In this document: in pieces, positions 32,282 through 44,183 of the stretch
Position numbering within the stretch: position 1 is the stretch's first letter
How the letters are laid out: the number at the start of each line of letters is the position of its first letter
Assembly: GCA_021292165.1 (NCBI GenBank)
Contig: CM037880.1
Location: forward strand, 206,982,255-207,046,254
Origin: Shinisaurus crocodilurus
Lineage: Eukaryota > Chordata > Lepidosauria > Squamata > Shinisauridae
DNA length: 64,000 nt
Direction of reading: 5' to 3'
Notes under the pieces: generated by a model
The model's input: the letters and a program-made list of their open reading frames with translations, nothing else
Told to the model about the DNA's origin: nothing
Database searches by the model: none
Translations under genes and position numbers: made by a program

Positions 32282-34460
32282 AACAGGCACTGAACATGAT
32301 GTGCAGATCGCTTCCCATTGGCCTCCTGCCGTGTCAGGACCTGCCCATGCCTAACACTTCAGAGCAAGAATTGAGAAGCAAAAGTCCCTATTTTTACCCA
32401 GTCCTAGGAACATCTCCATCATCCCTCCTGGACTGGAGCCCCGTGAAGCACAAAGAAAGGTGCTCAGACTTGAAATTTGGTGAGCCTGCTGTGGGAGATG
32501 GAGAGCCAAGGTCAAGTGAGTATTGAAAAAAGCTACCTCACATTTAACTCTAAGCCCCGCCCCTTCTTCAAAGGTGACAGGTGGTTTAGCCCTGCTACTG
32601 GCAGAAGTCCCACCCCATCCCCTGGAAGTCCCACCTCCAGATGCCCTTCTCGGAAGAAGGCATCAACCGGATGGGGGTCATTTGAGCCCTCTAGGGACTC
32701 GTCAAGCTGAGATGGACCGATATGAAGACGGTTTATACCCCTGCCCTGCCATACATGTGGGGACTGGGAGTGACCACACAGGATTCATATGCAAAACCAT
32801 CCCTGGAAGTCCCAGATCCGGAGGTCCAGCCCCGGATGGAGGGGAAAGGTTATGGGGTCACTGTGACCCCCCCCTCTATGAACTCAGCATGCCATTGTGG
32901 CCAAACAGGAAGAGGTTTTAGACAGCTGCTGTACACAGGGAAAGAAAGCACCCCACCAGGGTCATGGAATGGCCCAGGGCAGTCTTGCGAGACCTGAAAT
33001 AAATTACATGAAGGTGGTTTCCCCATTTTTAAAATCTGGCCTTTGTATCATGGATCTCCCTTTCAGATGTAGAAGATACTTAGGCACAAATCAACACAGA
33101 AACAAGTCTAGGGAGAAAGAAAAGAGCAGGTTCCTTTTTCTTGAGAGAGAATTTTAGGTTCATCATATTTAGCAGCACTGCCTTTTTTCCTTCTTTTTCT
33201 GCGGAAAACTAGTATTTATGTGGGGTCCTTTGTTCCCCCATCAAAAGCAATTGTCTGAAACCTCTCTCTATTGGTTCATGGTGGCATGATGAGTTTGTGG
33301 ATGGGTCTCATGACCCGCCATCAGGTGATCCCTCCATCCGGGGCAGGACCTCCAGAGATGGGACTTCTGAGCATGGTGTTTCAAATGACCCCCGTGTAGT
33401 CACTTCTAGTCCCACACATGTACGGTGAGGGTCTAATTAGGGATGTACGGAGATTGTAAAATCCATTCCGTCTACATTTTGCAGATGTTCAGGCAGCTTT
33501 TGTTGTATCGTCCGCGCATTGACGGAATCGGATTTTGCGCAAATGCATTCGTACACAAATTCACAAATTCCCCAATAATGCCCACCACCTCCCCCAACAT
33601 ACACTAACGTGTATTTGTATGATTTAGCCTATAGAGGTAATGTGCATTTTTGGTGGGTGTTTCTTCTTTTATTTTCCGTATTTTTGTACAACAAAATTTG
33701 TGCCAAATTACGGAAGGTAAAAAGACCTAGTCCCTGACGGAATCCCCACCAGTCTGGAAGAGACAGTCTGGTGCAGAATCCGCAGGTCAGATTCTTGAAA
33801 TTCGAACTAATTTGACTCCATTTCGGTTTCCTCCGGCGTCCCTAGCCTAAACCCTCAGCGTATGGGTCCATGGTTGCATGATGAGTGATTCCTTCATCTG
33901 GGGCAGGACCTCCAGAGGTAAGACATCCCGGGATGGAGTCGGACATCCGACAGGGGTGGAGTTAACCATCTGTCACATTTGAATAAGCGGCAGGGCTCGT
34001 GAGGTAGCCTTTTTCACTACTCGGGTATGTTGTGTTCCCAGTGGATGCGTGGGGAACACCCACCACGAAGACTGCTCCCTGCCCACTTGCAGGCTCAATC
34101 GGACACAGATATGGTGTCCTAAGGTGATAGCTCAATGGGGTACAGAGGAGAAGGGGTTATAGCTCCAGAATCCAGAGGGGGAGAGCAACTACTGGGATGG
34201 CTCAGACTGCCTGGGCATCTAATCTAGAACTGGAGGGAGATCTAGGGCACCTGCTGAAGGGAGAGTCAAGCTGATACTAAAGCGTCCTCAGAGGCCCTGA
34301 CAGCCGTGTGAAGGCCTCAGATGGCTGCGGTCCCTCACCAGGAAGAACGCTGCTCAGGGGAGAACCTTCCAGTCAGCATCTCATACAGTGCACTCACAAG
34401 GGTCCAGCCTTGCCTCCCACTTTGTCCAAAGTGGACCTTGCGTTGATTAGTGAGGCTCAG
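32282..34460 (+). repeat. Array unit 3
   Basis: Very close to unit 2. It has a small duplication at 32741-32750 (CCCTGCCCTGCC) and the palindrome centre altered to TCACTGTGA. Confidence 0.85.
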
Positions 34461-36410
34461 AACAGGCCCTGAACATGGTGTGCAGACCGCTTCCCATTGG
34501 CCTCCTGCCGTGTCAGGACCTGCCCATGCCTAACACTTCAGGGCAAGAATTGAGAAGCAAAAGTCCCTCTTTTTATCTAGTCCTAGGAACATCTCCATCA
34601 TCCCTCCTGGACTGGAGCCCCGTGAAGCACAAGGAAAGGTGCTTAGACCTGGACTTTGGTGAGCCTGCTGTGGGAGATGGAGAGCCAAGGTCAAGTGAGT
34701 ATTGAAAAAAGCTACCTCACATTTAATTTAATTTAATTCTTCAAAGGTGACAGGTGGTTTAGCCTTGCTACTGGCAGAAGTCCCGCCCCATCCCCTGGAA
34801 GTCCCACCTCCAGATGCCCTTCTCGGAGGAAGGCATCAACCGGATGGGGGTCATTTGAGCCCTCTAGGGACTCGTCAAGCTGAGATGGACCGATATGAAG
34901 ACGGTTTATACCCCTGCCATACATGTGGGGACTGGGAGTGACCACACAGGATTCATATGCAAAACCATCCCTGGAAGTCCCAGATCCGGAGGTCCAGCCC
35001 CGGATGGAGGGGAAATGTGAGGGGGTCATGTGACCCCCCCTCTATGAACTCAGCATGCCATTGTGGCCAAACAGGAAGAGGTTTTAGACAGCTGCTGTAC
35101 ACAGGGGAATAAAGCACCCCGCCAGGGTCCTTTCCAACCCCTCCTGGATTGGCCCAGGAATGTCTTGTGAGACCTGAAATAAATTACATGAAGGTGGTTT
35201 CCCCATTTTTAAAATGTGGCCTTTGTATCACGGATCTCCCTTTGAGATGTAGAAGATACTTAGGCAGGAATCAAAAAGAAACAAGTCTAATGGGAAAGAA
35301 AAGAGCAGGTTCCATTTTCTTGAGAGAGAATTTTAGGTTCATCATATTTAGCAGCACTGCCTTTTTTCCTTCTTTTTCTGCGGAAAACTAGTTTTTATGT
35401 GGGGTCCTTTGTTCCCCCATCAAAAGCAGTTGTCTTAAACCTCTCTCTATTGGTTCATGGTGGCATGATGAGTTCGTGGATAGGTCTCATGACCCACCAT
35501 CAGGTGATCCCTCCATCCGGGGCAGGACCTCCAGAGATGGCACTTCTGAGCATGGTGTTTCAAATGACCCCTGTGTAGTCTCTTCCAGTTCCACACATAT
35601 ATGGTGAGGGTCTAAAATTAGGGATATATGGAGATTGTAAAATCCATTCTGTCTACATTTTGCAGATGTTCAGGCAGCTTTTGTTGCATCGTCCGCGCAT
35701 TGACGGAATCGGATTTTGCGCAAATGCATTCGTACGCAAATTCACAAATTCCCCAATAATGCCCACCACCTCCCCCAACATACACTAACGTGTATTTGTA
35801 TGATTTAGCCTATAGGGGAAATGTGCATTTTTGGTGGGTGTTTCTTCTTTTATTTTCCGTATTTTTGTACAACAAAATTTGTGCCAAATTACGGAAGGTA
35901 AAAAGACCAGTCCTCGACGGAATCCCCACCAGTCTGGAAGAGACAGTCTGGTGCAGAATCCGCAGGTCAGACTCTTGAAATTCGAACTAATTTGACTCCA
36001 TTTCGGTTTCCTCCGGCGTCCCTAGCCTAAACCCTCAGCGTATGGGTCCATGGTTGCATGACGAGTGATCCCTCCATCCGGGGCAGGACCTCCGGAGGTA
36101 AGACATCCCGGGATGGGGTCGGACATCTGACAGGGGTGGAGTTAACCATCTGTCACATTTGAATAATTGGCAGGGCTCGTGAGGTAGCCTTTTTCACTAC
36201 TCGGGTATGTTGTGTTCCCAGTGGATGCGTGGGGAACACCCACCACGAAGACTGCTCCCTGCCCACTTGCAGGCTCAGTCGGACACAGAGATGGTGCCCT
36301 TAGGAGGCAGATTAATGGGGCACAGAGGAGAAGAGGGGACACCTCCAGAAACCACCTTGGGAGAGCAACCAGTGGGATGTCCAGGCAGCCTAAGCCATCT
36401 CTTCCAGGGC
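34461..36410 (+). repeat. Array unit 4, most diverged and incomplete
   Basis: Replacement of the CTCTAAGCCCCGCCCC segment by ATTTAATTTAATTTAATT at 34724-34738 and extra bases near 35128-35150 set it apart. Homology weakens after 36297 and is lost by ~36410. A 105-codon frame at 36207-36524 exists only because of this divergence. Confidence 0.8.
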
Positions 36411-36540
36411 AGAAGGATTCGCAAGTCCCCAGGGGTGGGTGTGCCAGTCGAGGCACTGAGAGGTCATCTGAAATTGGCGAGTCTTCAGAGGCTGATGCTC
36501 GAGGACAGGCAATGTGGAAGCTAAGACAGTAAAGGAGTAT

Positions 36541-37154
36541 CAAGTGCTCTGCAAAGAAGGCAGATGCAATTTAAGGTTGCATTAATGGAAGCATAATTAC
36601 AAAATTACAGGAAGCGATGGTTCCACTGTCCTCTGCTCTAGTCAGAGCACACCTTGAATACTGTGTCCTGGTTTGATCCCCACGCTTGAAGAAGGATTCA
36701 TCTAAATTGGAATGAGCTTGGAGATGGGCAACAAAGATAATCGGGAGACTAGAAACTTAGTCCTATGAGGAAGGTTGGATGGATGGAACGGGGTATGTTT
36801 AGCCTCCAGAAGAGAAGACCGAGGGGGTATGTTAGCACTTTCCAAGTAACTAAACAGTTGTCGCAGAGAAGAGACTACAACGTGCCCTCTGTCGTTGAAG
36901 ACACAAGATCGGGGCTTAAGTTACAGGAACGCAGATTTCAGCTGAACCTCAGGAATAACGTTCTAACCGTCACAGCAGTCAGAGAAGGGAACCAACTGCC
37001 TGTGGAGGTGGTGGGCTCTCCGTCTCTGGAGGTCTTCAGGCAGAGTTTGGACAGCCATCTTGAGACTGGATGCTTGAGACTGGATTCCTGTACAGAGCAG
37101 GGGGTTGGCCGTGATGACCTCAATGGCCCCTTCTGCCTCTATGATTCTATGATT
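36541..37154 (+). mobile_element. CR1 LINE 3' fragment, decayed
   Basis: The segment aligns with the CR1 C-terminal region from GCAAAGAAGGCAGATGCAAT (counterpart at ~20412) to the 3' tail CTATGATTCTATGATTC. A frame from 36765 to 37241 still shows [16 protein letters not shown] and LKLQERRFQLNLRNNVLTV, but upstream codons have stops. More diverged from the CR1 copy at 18.7 kb than the fragments at 9.3 and 46.1 kb, so probably an older insertion. Confidence 0.85.
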
Positions 37155-38302
37155 CCTCTGTTCTATGAGCAACACATCAAAGGTGCCCCACAGAATTTTG
37201 CCTGGAATAGAATGGCTGTGGATGGGTCGAGTTCTCTGTGAATGTCAGCATGTGTGTGGATTCTGTGTGTGGATTTCATGGGCACCATAGCCCTGCCCCA
37301 GTTTCTAAGTTCCACTGGAGGGTGGCACACTGGCATGCAGACTCCCATCTTGCCCTGAGGAGAGGAGAACCAGAATCAACTTCTCCAAGACAAATAATTG
37401 CTTGTCTTTTTTGTTTGATTGCATAATTTTATTGATTTTATTGTTTTAATAATTTCATGTAAACTGCTTTGTGAGTTCAGTCTGAAAAGCAGTATATGAA
37501 TACCTTGAATAAATCAGCATCCAAATCATTCTCTCTCTCCTTCCTTTTTCTTCTTTTCTCCTTTCTTTGTAGCAAGGCTATGAGAGACTTTAAGGGCAAC
37601 AATTCTTCAGAATCCATATACTGAAGGCTGTTTACACTTTCGAAACATCACAATATATCATTCTGCAGCCTCCTATTTGAAAGTTACAGTGCAGCCACTT
37701 AATACAAAGGATGATGTTTCTTAGTACATGCTTAAATAGAATTGGCCAAAGGTTCTGCTGAATTCTCCGGCTGGGATTATAGGACAAGTTATTTATTTCT
37801 TTAAGCCTGTTCATCTCACTCTTCAACCCAAAAGGGCTTTCACTTCAGTAAAAAGCAACCTGGCAGTCCCAGCCCTCAGGCTTACCCTGGAGAAGGGAGC
37901 ACAAAGGGAAAGAGGGGTGGGGAGGGAGGAGGAAGAAAAGCAAAAGCAGGTCCCAGTTCTGAAAGTGATAATGGCCAGCTGAGATGGAGACAGTTCAGGG
38001 AGCCTGGTGGATCGGCTGCTGCCCGGTGACAGTTGGGGGAGAGACACATATAAATCCAGTCTCAAAATGCTGCATTGTCATGACAGCCAAACCTGATTCT
38101 ATTAGCCATTTTACAAAACATGGGACCAATCTAGGAGGATTCCTTGCCCCACAATCTCTGTATTTGTTTCCCAGATTTGGAATTAGTCTTTTCAATGGGT
38201 CTGGCAACGTCTGTCTTTGGAGGCCACATTATGTAACAAGGTTTAAAGACATTTCCACCTGGTGATGGTTATTGTTAAAGAGTTACTCACACTCCATGTG
38301 AA
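37155..38302. other. No gene; LINE-like tail at ~37430-37505
   Basis: Bases 37430-37505 (TTTTATTGTTTTAATAATTT ... GTATATGAATACCTTGAATAAA) look like a non-LTR 3' tail. Nothing else is recognisable. Confidence 0.4.
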
Positions 38303-38368
38303 GTTCTACATTTTAATAGAAAGAAAATGGTAAGGGTTCTACATTTTAATAGAAAGAAAATGGTAAGG
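38303..38368. repeat. Exact 33-bp tandem duplication
   Basis: The unit beginning GTTCTACATTTTAATAGAAA is present twice with no visible difference, which points to a very recent slippage or duplication event. Confidence 0.95.
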
Positions 38369-39103
38369 GTGACGATAGATCCGTCTGGATGCTCTTTCAG
38401 GCAGCAATCCTGCACACGGACTGCCACGCTCACATTTCTGATTGGGGGACTCGCTTCCTCTTCCCTTTAGTAAAGAGAACATTCACACAGTTGCTTATCA
38501 CGTGGTGACTGGTTATTCTCCCCAGTGTAGCTCCATCCCCACCCTCTCCTAGCCTCTAGCCTCCATATTTCTCTCTCCCAGGCCCTTTCCTTGCCATTTC
38601 TCTTCTTCCCCGTCTCCAGCCTTCTCCTTTCTCTGCCTTCCTAGCCTTGCTCTTTCTCTCCCACTCACCCCCTTATCTTGCCGTTTCTCTCCACTCCCAG
38701 CCTCGCTTTCCCTCTCCCCTCCGCCCCTTTGCCTTGCTTTCTCTTTCTGCCCACCGAACAGCTGATCAGCCATTCTGGGAAAGGAAGAACCACCTGGTGC
38801 CCTCACATTTTTAAATGTCTTATTAAAAACATTTTTGGAAGGGGGCAGGGAGGTAAAGAGCTTTGCGGGCACCACGTTGGACCCCCCTGATGTATGGAGT
38901 CAGAGGTTTGGGGTCTGGTTCTGAAGTGCGAGGTACCATTTCTCTGACCTCTTTGGCTTTCTGCATGATGGAAAAGCGAAGACCCACCCTGAAAACATGT
39001 TTGTGAGGATCCGATGTAACTTTCAGTGGACAGAGGATAAAACTCCCTTTTGCATGTACTCACACACAGCTGTCCTGGGGCACCAGTCTGGACACTTACA
39101 GAA

Positions 39104-39138
<35 letters not shown>

Positions 39139-39397
39139 ACTTCGTCACAACTTCCAGTCACTCTCCTCAAGTGTCTCACACACAAAACTGAACCAAATGG
39201 AAGGTTGCCTTGGCACATTTAGGCTAGCAGGCAACCATGCAACGTTTGGGCATTTGACATGGCATTTAAAAAGAGAGAGCCTATGCACGTATGGCTATAC
39301 ATGTACAGGATCTATTCTCCACACAGTTGGGGACTCTGACCACACTGGGTTCCCAATCATGTGGGAATTTAGGCGCATACAGCTGTATGTTCATATG
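38369..39397. other. No gene; C/T-rich stretch and (CA)n
   Basis: Bases 38530-38750 are pyrimidine-rich on the plus strand, and (CA)n occupies ~39105-39136. The Glu/Arg-rich minus-strand frame over the former is a composition artefact. Confidence 0.45.
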
Positions 39398-39558
39398 CTC
39401 CCTTTCTCAAATGTCTCATGCAATGCATGAACAGTGTGGACCAATGCAAGTAGCTCCCCCTCCCCCTCGCTCCACCACTCTTCATTCATATTGTCTATGA
39501 ATGCAGGCAACTTTATGTAATGGGCTTGTATCTGTATCTGTGGCCTTTAAGCCATGAG
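39398..39558 (+). repeat. 161-bp direct repeat, left copy
   Basis: Matches 40178-40338 end to end with only a few substitutions (for example GCTCCACCAC versus GCTACGCCAC). The repeats flank an LTR-like insertion. Confidence 0.9.
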
Positions 39559-40177
39559 ACACGGACCCTTTTCACTTTAGGACCAGGCGCATAAACCCTT
39601 CTCAGGCCAACACTTGAAAACCTGAGGGGAGGGTCAAATGAAACCTTTCCCCTACTAATGAGGGGAAAGATTAATGCTGGTTATTAAGGATCTAGCTTAA
39701 ATTCATGATGCTGTTGGTACAAAGGTGTGTGTGTAGATTTAAAAGTAAAGCAGGTAATAACACCAAGCTGACACGTAGGATTTTGGTAGTTAACAAAATA
39801 AAAAAAAGTTTATTTTAGTTCTCAAAATCTTAGTTCCAGAAAATAAACCTGCCTACACCAAACACTTTGTAACTAACCTAACTCCCAAGCTTCCAACTCT
39901 CCCCACACACTACAAACACTCTCCCATATCACACTAACTCCAACCACCTAAAACTCTCTAACCCAACTCCACACTCCCATAACACTCAACTCACTAACTC
40001 GACTCACTGACATAAAACCTAACTGACTCTGACATCACTCAAACACTCCTTATATACTCCTCCCCCCACCCTTTCGAAGACATCACAAACCACACCCACT
40101 CAGTTCAACCTTCTATACTCACTAAATATACTAAAGCAGACATACACTAGGGAACTGAATTGTGGGGTTACGCCACA
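39559..40177 (-). mobile_element. LTR-like segment between the 161-bp repeats
   Basis: On the minus strand the segment starts TGTGGCGTAACCCCACA. It has a TATA box in GAGTATATAAGGAG (rc near 40050) and an AATAAA signal (near 39820-39845) in promoter-then-polyA order, and is rich in GTTGG/GAGTT words. This fits an LTR, but the 3' CA end and a short target duplication could not be placed. Instead the 161-bp repeats bound it. No internal genes. Confidence 0.6.
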
Positions 40178-40338
40178 CTCCCTTTCTCAAATGTCTCATG
40201 CAATGCATGAACAGTGTGGACCAATGCAAGTAGCTCCCCCTCCCCCTCGCTACGCCACTCTTCATTCATATTGTCTATGAATGCAGGCAACTATATGTAA
40301 TGGGCTTGTATCTGTATCTGTGGCCTTTAAGCCATGAG
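40178..40338 (+). repeat. 161-bp direct repeat, right copy
   Basis: Right counterpart of 39398-39558. It begins immediately after the LTR-like end CCACA and stops at GCCATGAG, exactly where the left copy stops. Confidence 0.9.
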
Positions 40339-41988
40339 TTAACTTTTTTTTTCATTGTTCGAATTTAGTTAAAACCATTGTGTCCCATGGGTGGCCTTAC
40401 CATCTCTGTGGTATGTTTGTCTTTGCTTTAATAAGGATAAAGTGTGTGTGTGTGTGTGTGCTGATCCCTTTCAGTTATTCACTCACTAATCTTTTTGTGA
40501 TTTATGCCTTCTCCCCTGACTGTTACATCCTTTTGTTACAATGTGTGTGTGTGTTTAATATTGTCAAAGTTTCCAATCCATAGTTTGAATTTTCTTTAAA
40601 TGTCTTTTTCTCTCACTCCCCACCTGCCACCCCAAGATAGAACCATTTAGGACAGTAAAATCTTCCCAGCAATACAAATGGACAGTAATGGAGAATGGGT
40701 ATGAACTCCCAGGGGGATACATTTTGACCTCAAATACTGTGCTTCATTAGGACTGATTCTCACAATCTTTAAAATCATAGATGATTTTATAGGGGGATAA
40801 GATACAGTGGACTCCTGTTATCACCCTTTGGACAAGCTGAAAATGTTAATAAACATTGTCTACCAAAAGAGCAATCAGACACAGGTTGACTAAAAAGGAG
40901 CAAGTGTCTGTGTTTCAGGGTTATATCTGAACAGGAGTCATTTTTCTTCTAGACATTTAGGATTAGGAATAAACTATACTCTGCGTTAAACTACTGTATT
41001 ATGAATATTAAGGAATGCATTTATCAATCCACATGGAAGAAGTAGGAAAGGAAAATGGAATGGTATTCTGAGCAAAGGGGATTAGCTATGCATGTATTTA
41101 AATGTAGGTTATTTGAAAGAGAAACTCTTATTTCCACAGCACACACCACATGCCATATGTATTACTAGATAAAACAGATTTCGTCAATGAGATTATTATA
41201 GGCACTGGTTTCGGTTGCAGGATTACAGAATGACGAGTCAAAAAGTAGGTGTAGCTGTCTTAAAATAATGTCCTGCCCTTTACAAATGCATGCTGTGTTT
41301 GATTTTTGAAACATTTAAAAAAAAAAAAAAACTTGGCTTATTAGTAAGAAGATTTACCGAAAAATCCCTCATTTCTTTTTATCTGTCAAAAACTTTAAAG
41401 GAGAGCTAAATGGAATTAGTCTGGTCAACTAAACAGTATTTTCTTATGGCTGCCCTTTTCACTCCAGTGGCTCCAGCAGGGCCCCCAGAAGTGATGCGAG
41501 GCATAGGGGGCAATCTCATGGCAGTCAGGGCATGATGAATGCTGCCAGCTTTTCAGATAGACATCTGCTTATTTAATAGGTAAATAATAAATGTGATCAG
41601 CTATCACATTCAATATTGCTGAAATGAGTTTCACGATTATACATACACTTAAATAAAAAGACAGACATCTCAGAATTTGCAAATGCTCTTGGGGAAAAAA
41701 CGATAGAATACTTACAGAACATCAAACAATCTTGGCTACAATAGCAGTCTTTTTTGCTTAATCATCTCTGGCAGTCCATGTTCTCCAGTTCAAGTTCCCT
41801 TCTGCTCCAACCAGTGCCCAATATGGCAGAAAAACGGAAGTAGGATGCTTTCAAAGTGGAAGACAATAGAAAGTGGCATTGACCATTTGCCCAGTGCAGG
41901 GAGAGCTATGCACTGACACTTGGAGGCTCCCCAAGAGAGCTGTTGCTTCAGCAGCTATGGCTATGATCTGGGCAGGTGGTTGCATGAG
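40339..41988. other. No gene recognised; (GT)n at ~40442-40460
   Basis: AT-rich, otherwise unique-looking sequence. Confidence 0.4.
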
Positions 41989-42433
41989 CTAGGGAAGCAT
42001 GAGAAATTCATTTCAATTTGTTTTTGACCAGGACTTACCCAATTTGCCCTTTCCAGAACTAAACACAGGCCTGAACACAATCTGCAGTAGAAGTCCATAC
42101 ATTTCCGGATATTGTGATGCAATTCACAGAGCAAAAGAAATGCACATGGAAAAATTTGTTCCGTGGAAAAAATCATACCATGGAAAAATGCACACTGGCA
42201 CACTTTAATCAATTGGAGACAATGCACATTTTTTTCCAAAAAAATGCACAGAACTGATGCATGCATTTGGGAAAATGCACACACAAATTCACCTGAATTT
42301 GCATACAAAAAGAAAAAACCACAAAGCTCACAAAATCTGAAACTGACACAAGTTGGAAACTATGGAAAGAGCTTCGAGGTGGAATTTGGAGATCCTGGAT
42401 GAGCTTGGGTTTTGTTGATTCACTCATTTCTAG
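41989..42433. repeat. ~450-bp TGCACA-rich MITE, copy 1
   Basis: Aligns along its length with 43728-44183, including ATTCATTTCA-TTTG, TTTGCCC-TTTCCAGA and many AATGCACA words. The termini are worn (CTAGGGAAGCATGA ... TCACTCATTTCTAG). No coding frame. Confidence 0.75.
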
Positions 42434-43727
42434 TATGAAGTTCCTCCTCCTTCTGATTAGACTAGCATACCTCTTGGTTTGCTGGAGAACCTAAAGTTCC
42501 TGCCTAGCTTGCCATCTCCTCTATTCCTGTGGCTCTGGGGGTGATGGGTGGGTCTGAGAGTTGGCCAGGGACCTAGGTAACCAGTGTGAAAACGTCTAGT
42601 CCTGCAGGCAGAAAGTCTAAACCTGAAGGCTCCTCAGAGTCTCTGGTGATGCAAGGGTTTGTCAGGGGTTCCTGGTTCTCCTGTTCCTCCTAGGAGACCC
42701 CCATTCCAGATCTAGGCAGAACTGAACCCTAACAGGTATGGTTAGGTAAGGCTCAATTATGCCCACATGAAAAGAAGTAGCATAGCATCCCACCCAACTT
42801 CTAGTGCTGGCTCCAATTCAGCCACTAATCATAGGGGTTTTGAGCTGTAAAATATAACTTCCAGGTATGGCCACTGACAGTCCAAGTTTCCCTGACCTCT
42901 GGGTTTTGACGTACACATTTTCCACATGCAAGGAAGTTTGATTATGAGGGCTTTTTGAAAGAAAACATCTTCACCCTCTCCCCATCTGCATTCTGAGGTT
43001 GAACAATCGAGTGGGAGAAATATACCGTAGCTGAACATATGAACCAGCTTAATGTCTGTCCCAGGGAACATTCTTAAAAGGACTGTAAAACCATCCTCAT
43101 TTTGGACTGACGATGAATGGCTATTAAAAAAATGTGTGTGAGTTTGCTGGGCTGGGAGCACATTAGCCGGGATTTTAATTAAAATCTAGATTTATATATC
43201 CTGCATTTCATTTTACCCTACATTTTGAAACATAATCCATTTTAAGTCTTCAGGATAAGGCTTAATAGTTTTTTTTTTTAAATGACTAAAACAACAGAAA
43301 AATAAGATTACTAGAGACCTTCCTGCAAGTTACTGCTAATGGCCTCTAATGTTTAAAGCAGAATGCATTTTGCCATTATGAGAAATGACAGTAGAATTTC
43401 CATAATGTTATTTTTAACTTTCTGGCAGAGGGAAAGTATTTAAGATTTCTCCTTCCTTTTCTATGCCTTCTTTGTTTTGGATCCATGCTGGATGAAGTAG
43501 GTAAATCTTGCTAATCAGAAAGTTGTCTCTGCTAATAATATCAGCATTTAGTTGTTCCAAAGGCCTTACACCTAAGACAAAACACTGCAGATTGTTAGCT
43601 AGACATACAAATAGGGCTTTGTATACAAAGATGATAAGAATCTCACAAGGGGGACCTACAAGAAAATGTTGCAGCGTCGAGTGCGCCCATTCAGTGCTCC
43701 AATCAGTCAGCCGTGTCTTCCTCCAGA
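42434..43727. other. No gene recognised
   Basis: No coding or repeat signal was found. Confidence 0.4.
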
Positions 43728-44183
43728 CAGGGATGTATGAAAAATTCATTTCAGTTTGGCTTTGATCAGCATTTACTCAGTTTGCCCCTTTCCAGACCAA
43801 ACATGGACTCGGATGCAATCTGTGGTCAAAATCCATATATAATTTCTGAGCTTGCAGCGTGATTCACAGACCCCCCCCCCCAAAAAAATGCACTCGACAG
43901 CATGCGCACATTTGAAAAATGTGCATGAAAAAAAATGCATACTTTTGAATAATGCACACAAATACACTTTAATCAATGGGAGAAGAATGCATACATTTCA
44001 AAGATGCACACAATTGATGTGCACATTTGGAAAAATGTGCACAGAAATACGCATGGCTTTGCATAAGAAATGGGGGGGGGGAACAAAGCTTGCAATCTGA
44101 TACAGACTCAAATTGGAACTAGTTTCGAGATGGAATTCGGAGAACTTCATTGAGCTTGACTTTTGCTGATTCACACATCCCTG
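43728..44183. repeat. ~450-bp TGCACA-rich MITE, copy 2
   Basis: The better preserved copy. It starts CAGGGATGTATGA and ends TCACACATCCCTG, so the 9-bp termini are exact inverted repeats. The flanking 8-mers agree at only 4 positions. The hAT assignment rests on the CAGGGATGT ends and is inference. Confidence 0.75.

Larger units (their letters stand above)
27953..36410 (+). repeat. Tandem array: four ~2.16-kb units
   Basis: Four head-to-tail copies start at 27953, 30118, 32282 and 34461 (periods 2165, 2164 and 2179). The fourth fades after ~36300. Copies are near-identical over long stretches. Each unit holds a ~406-bp TAGGGAT-ended MITE and three copies of a 23-bp motif, one inverted. Short frames of 62-86 codons recur in every unit but lack known domains, stay at ORF-by-chance length and are partly lost in unit 4. 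I regard it as a small macrosatellite-like array, not a gene family. Confidence 0.9.

Noticed and set aside
28148..33157. Recurring 77- and 86-codon frames in the tandem array as a small-protein gene family
   Set aside because: They repeat because the DNA repeats; unit 4 loses or alters them and no domain or start context supports translation.
27953..36410. CRISPR-like or prokaryotic repeat array
   Set aside because: Units are 2.16 kb, not short repeats with spacers, and the sequence is plainly vertebrate.
36207..36543. Coding frames on both strands at the end of the array
   Set aside because: They lie in the diverged part of unit 4, are absent from the other units and have no domain.
38549..38875. 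Glu/Arg/Gly-rich 108-codon minus-strand frame
   Set aside because: It is the translation of a pyrimidine-rich plus strand and has no conserved feature.
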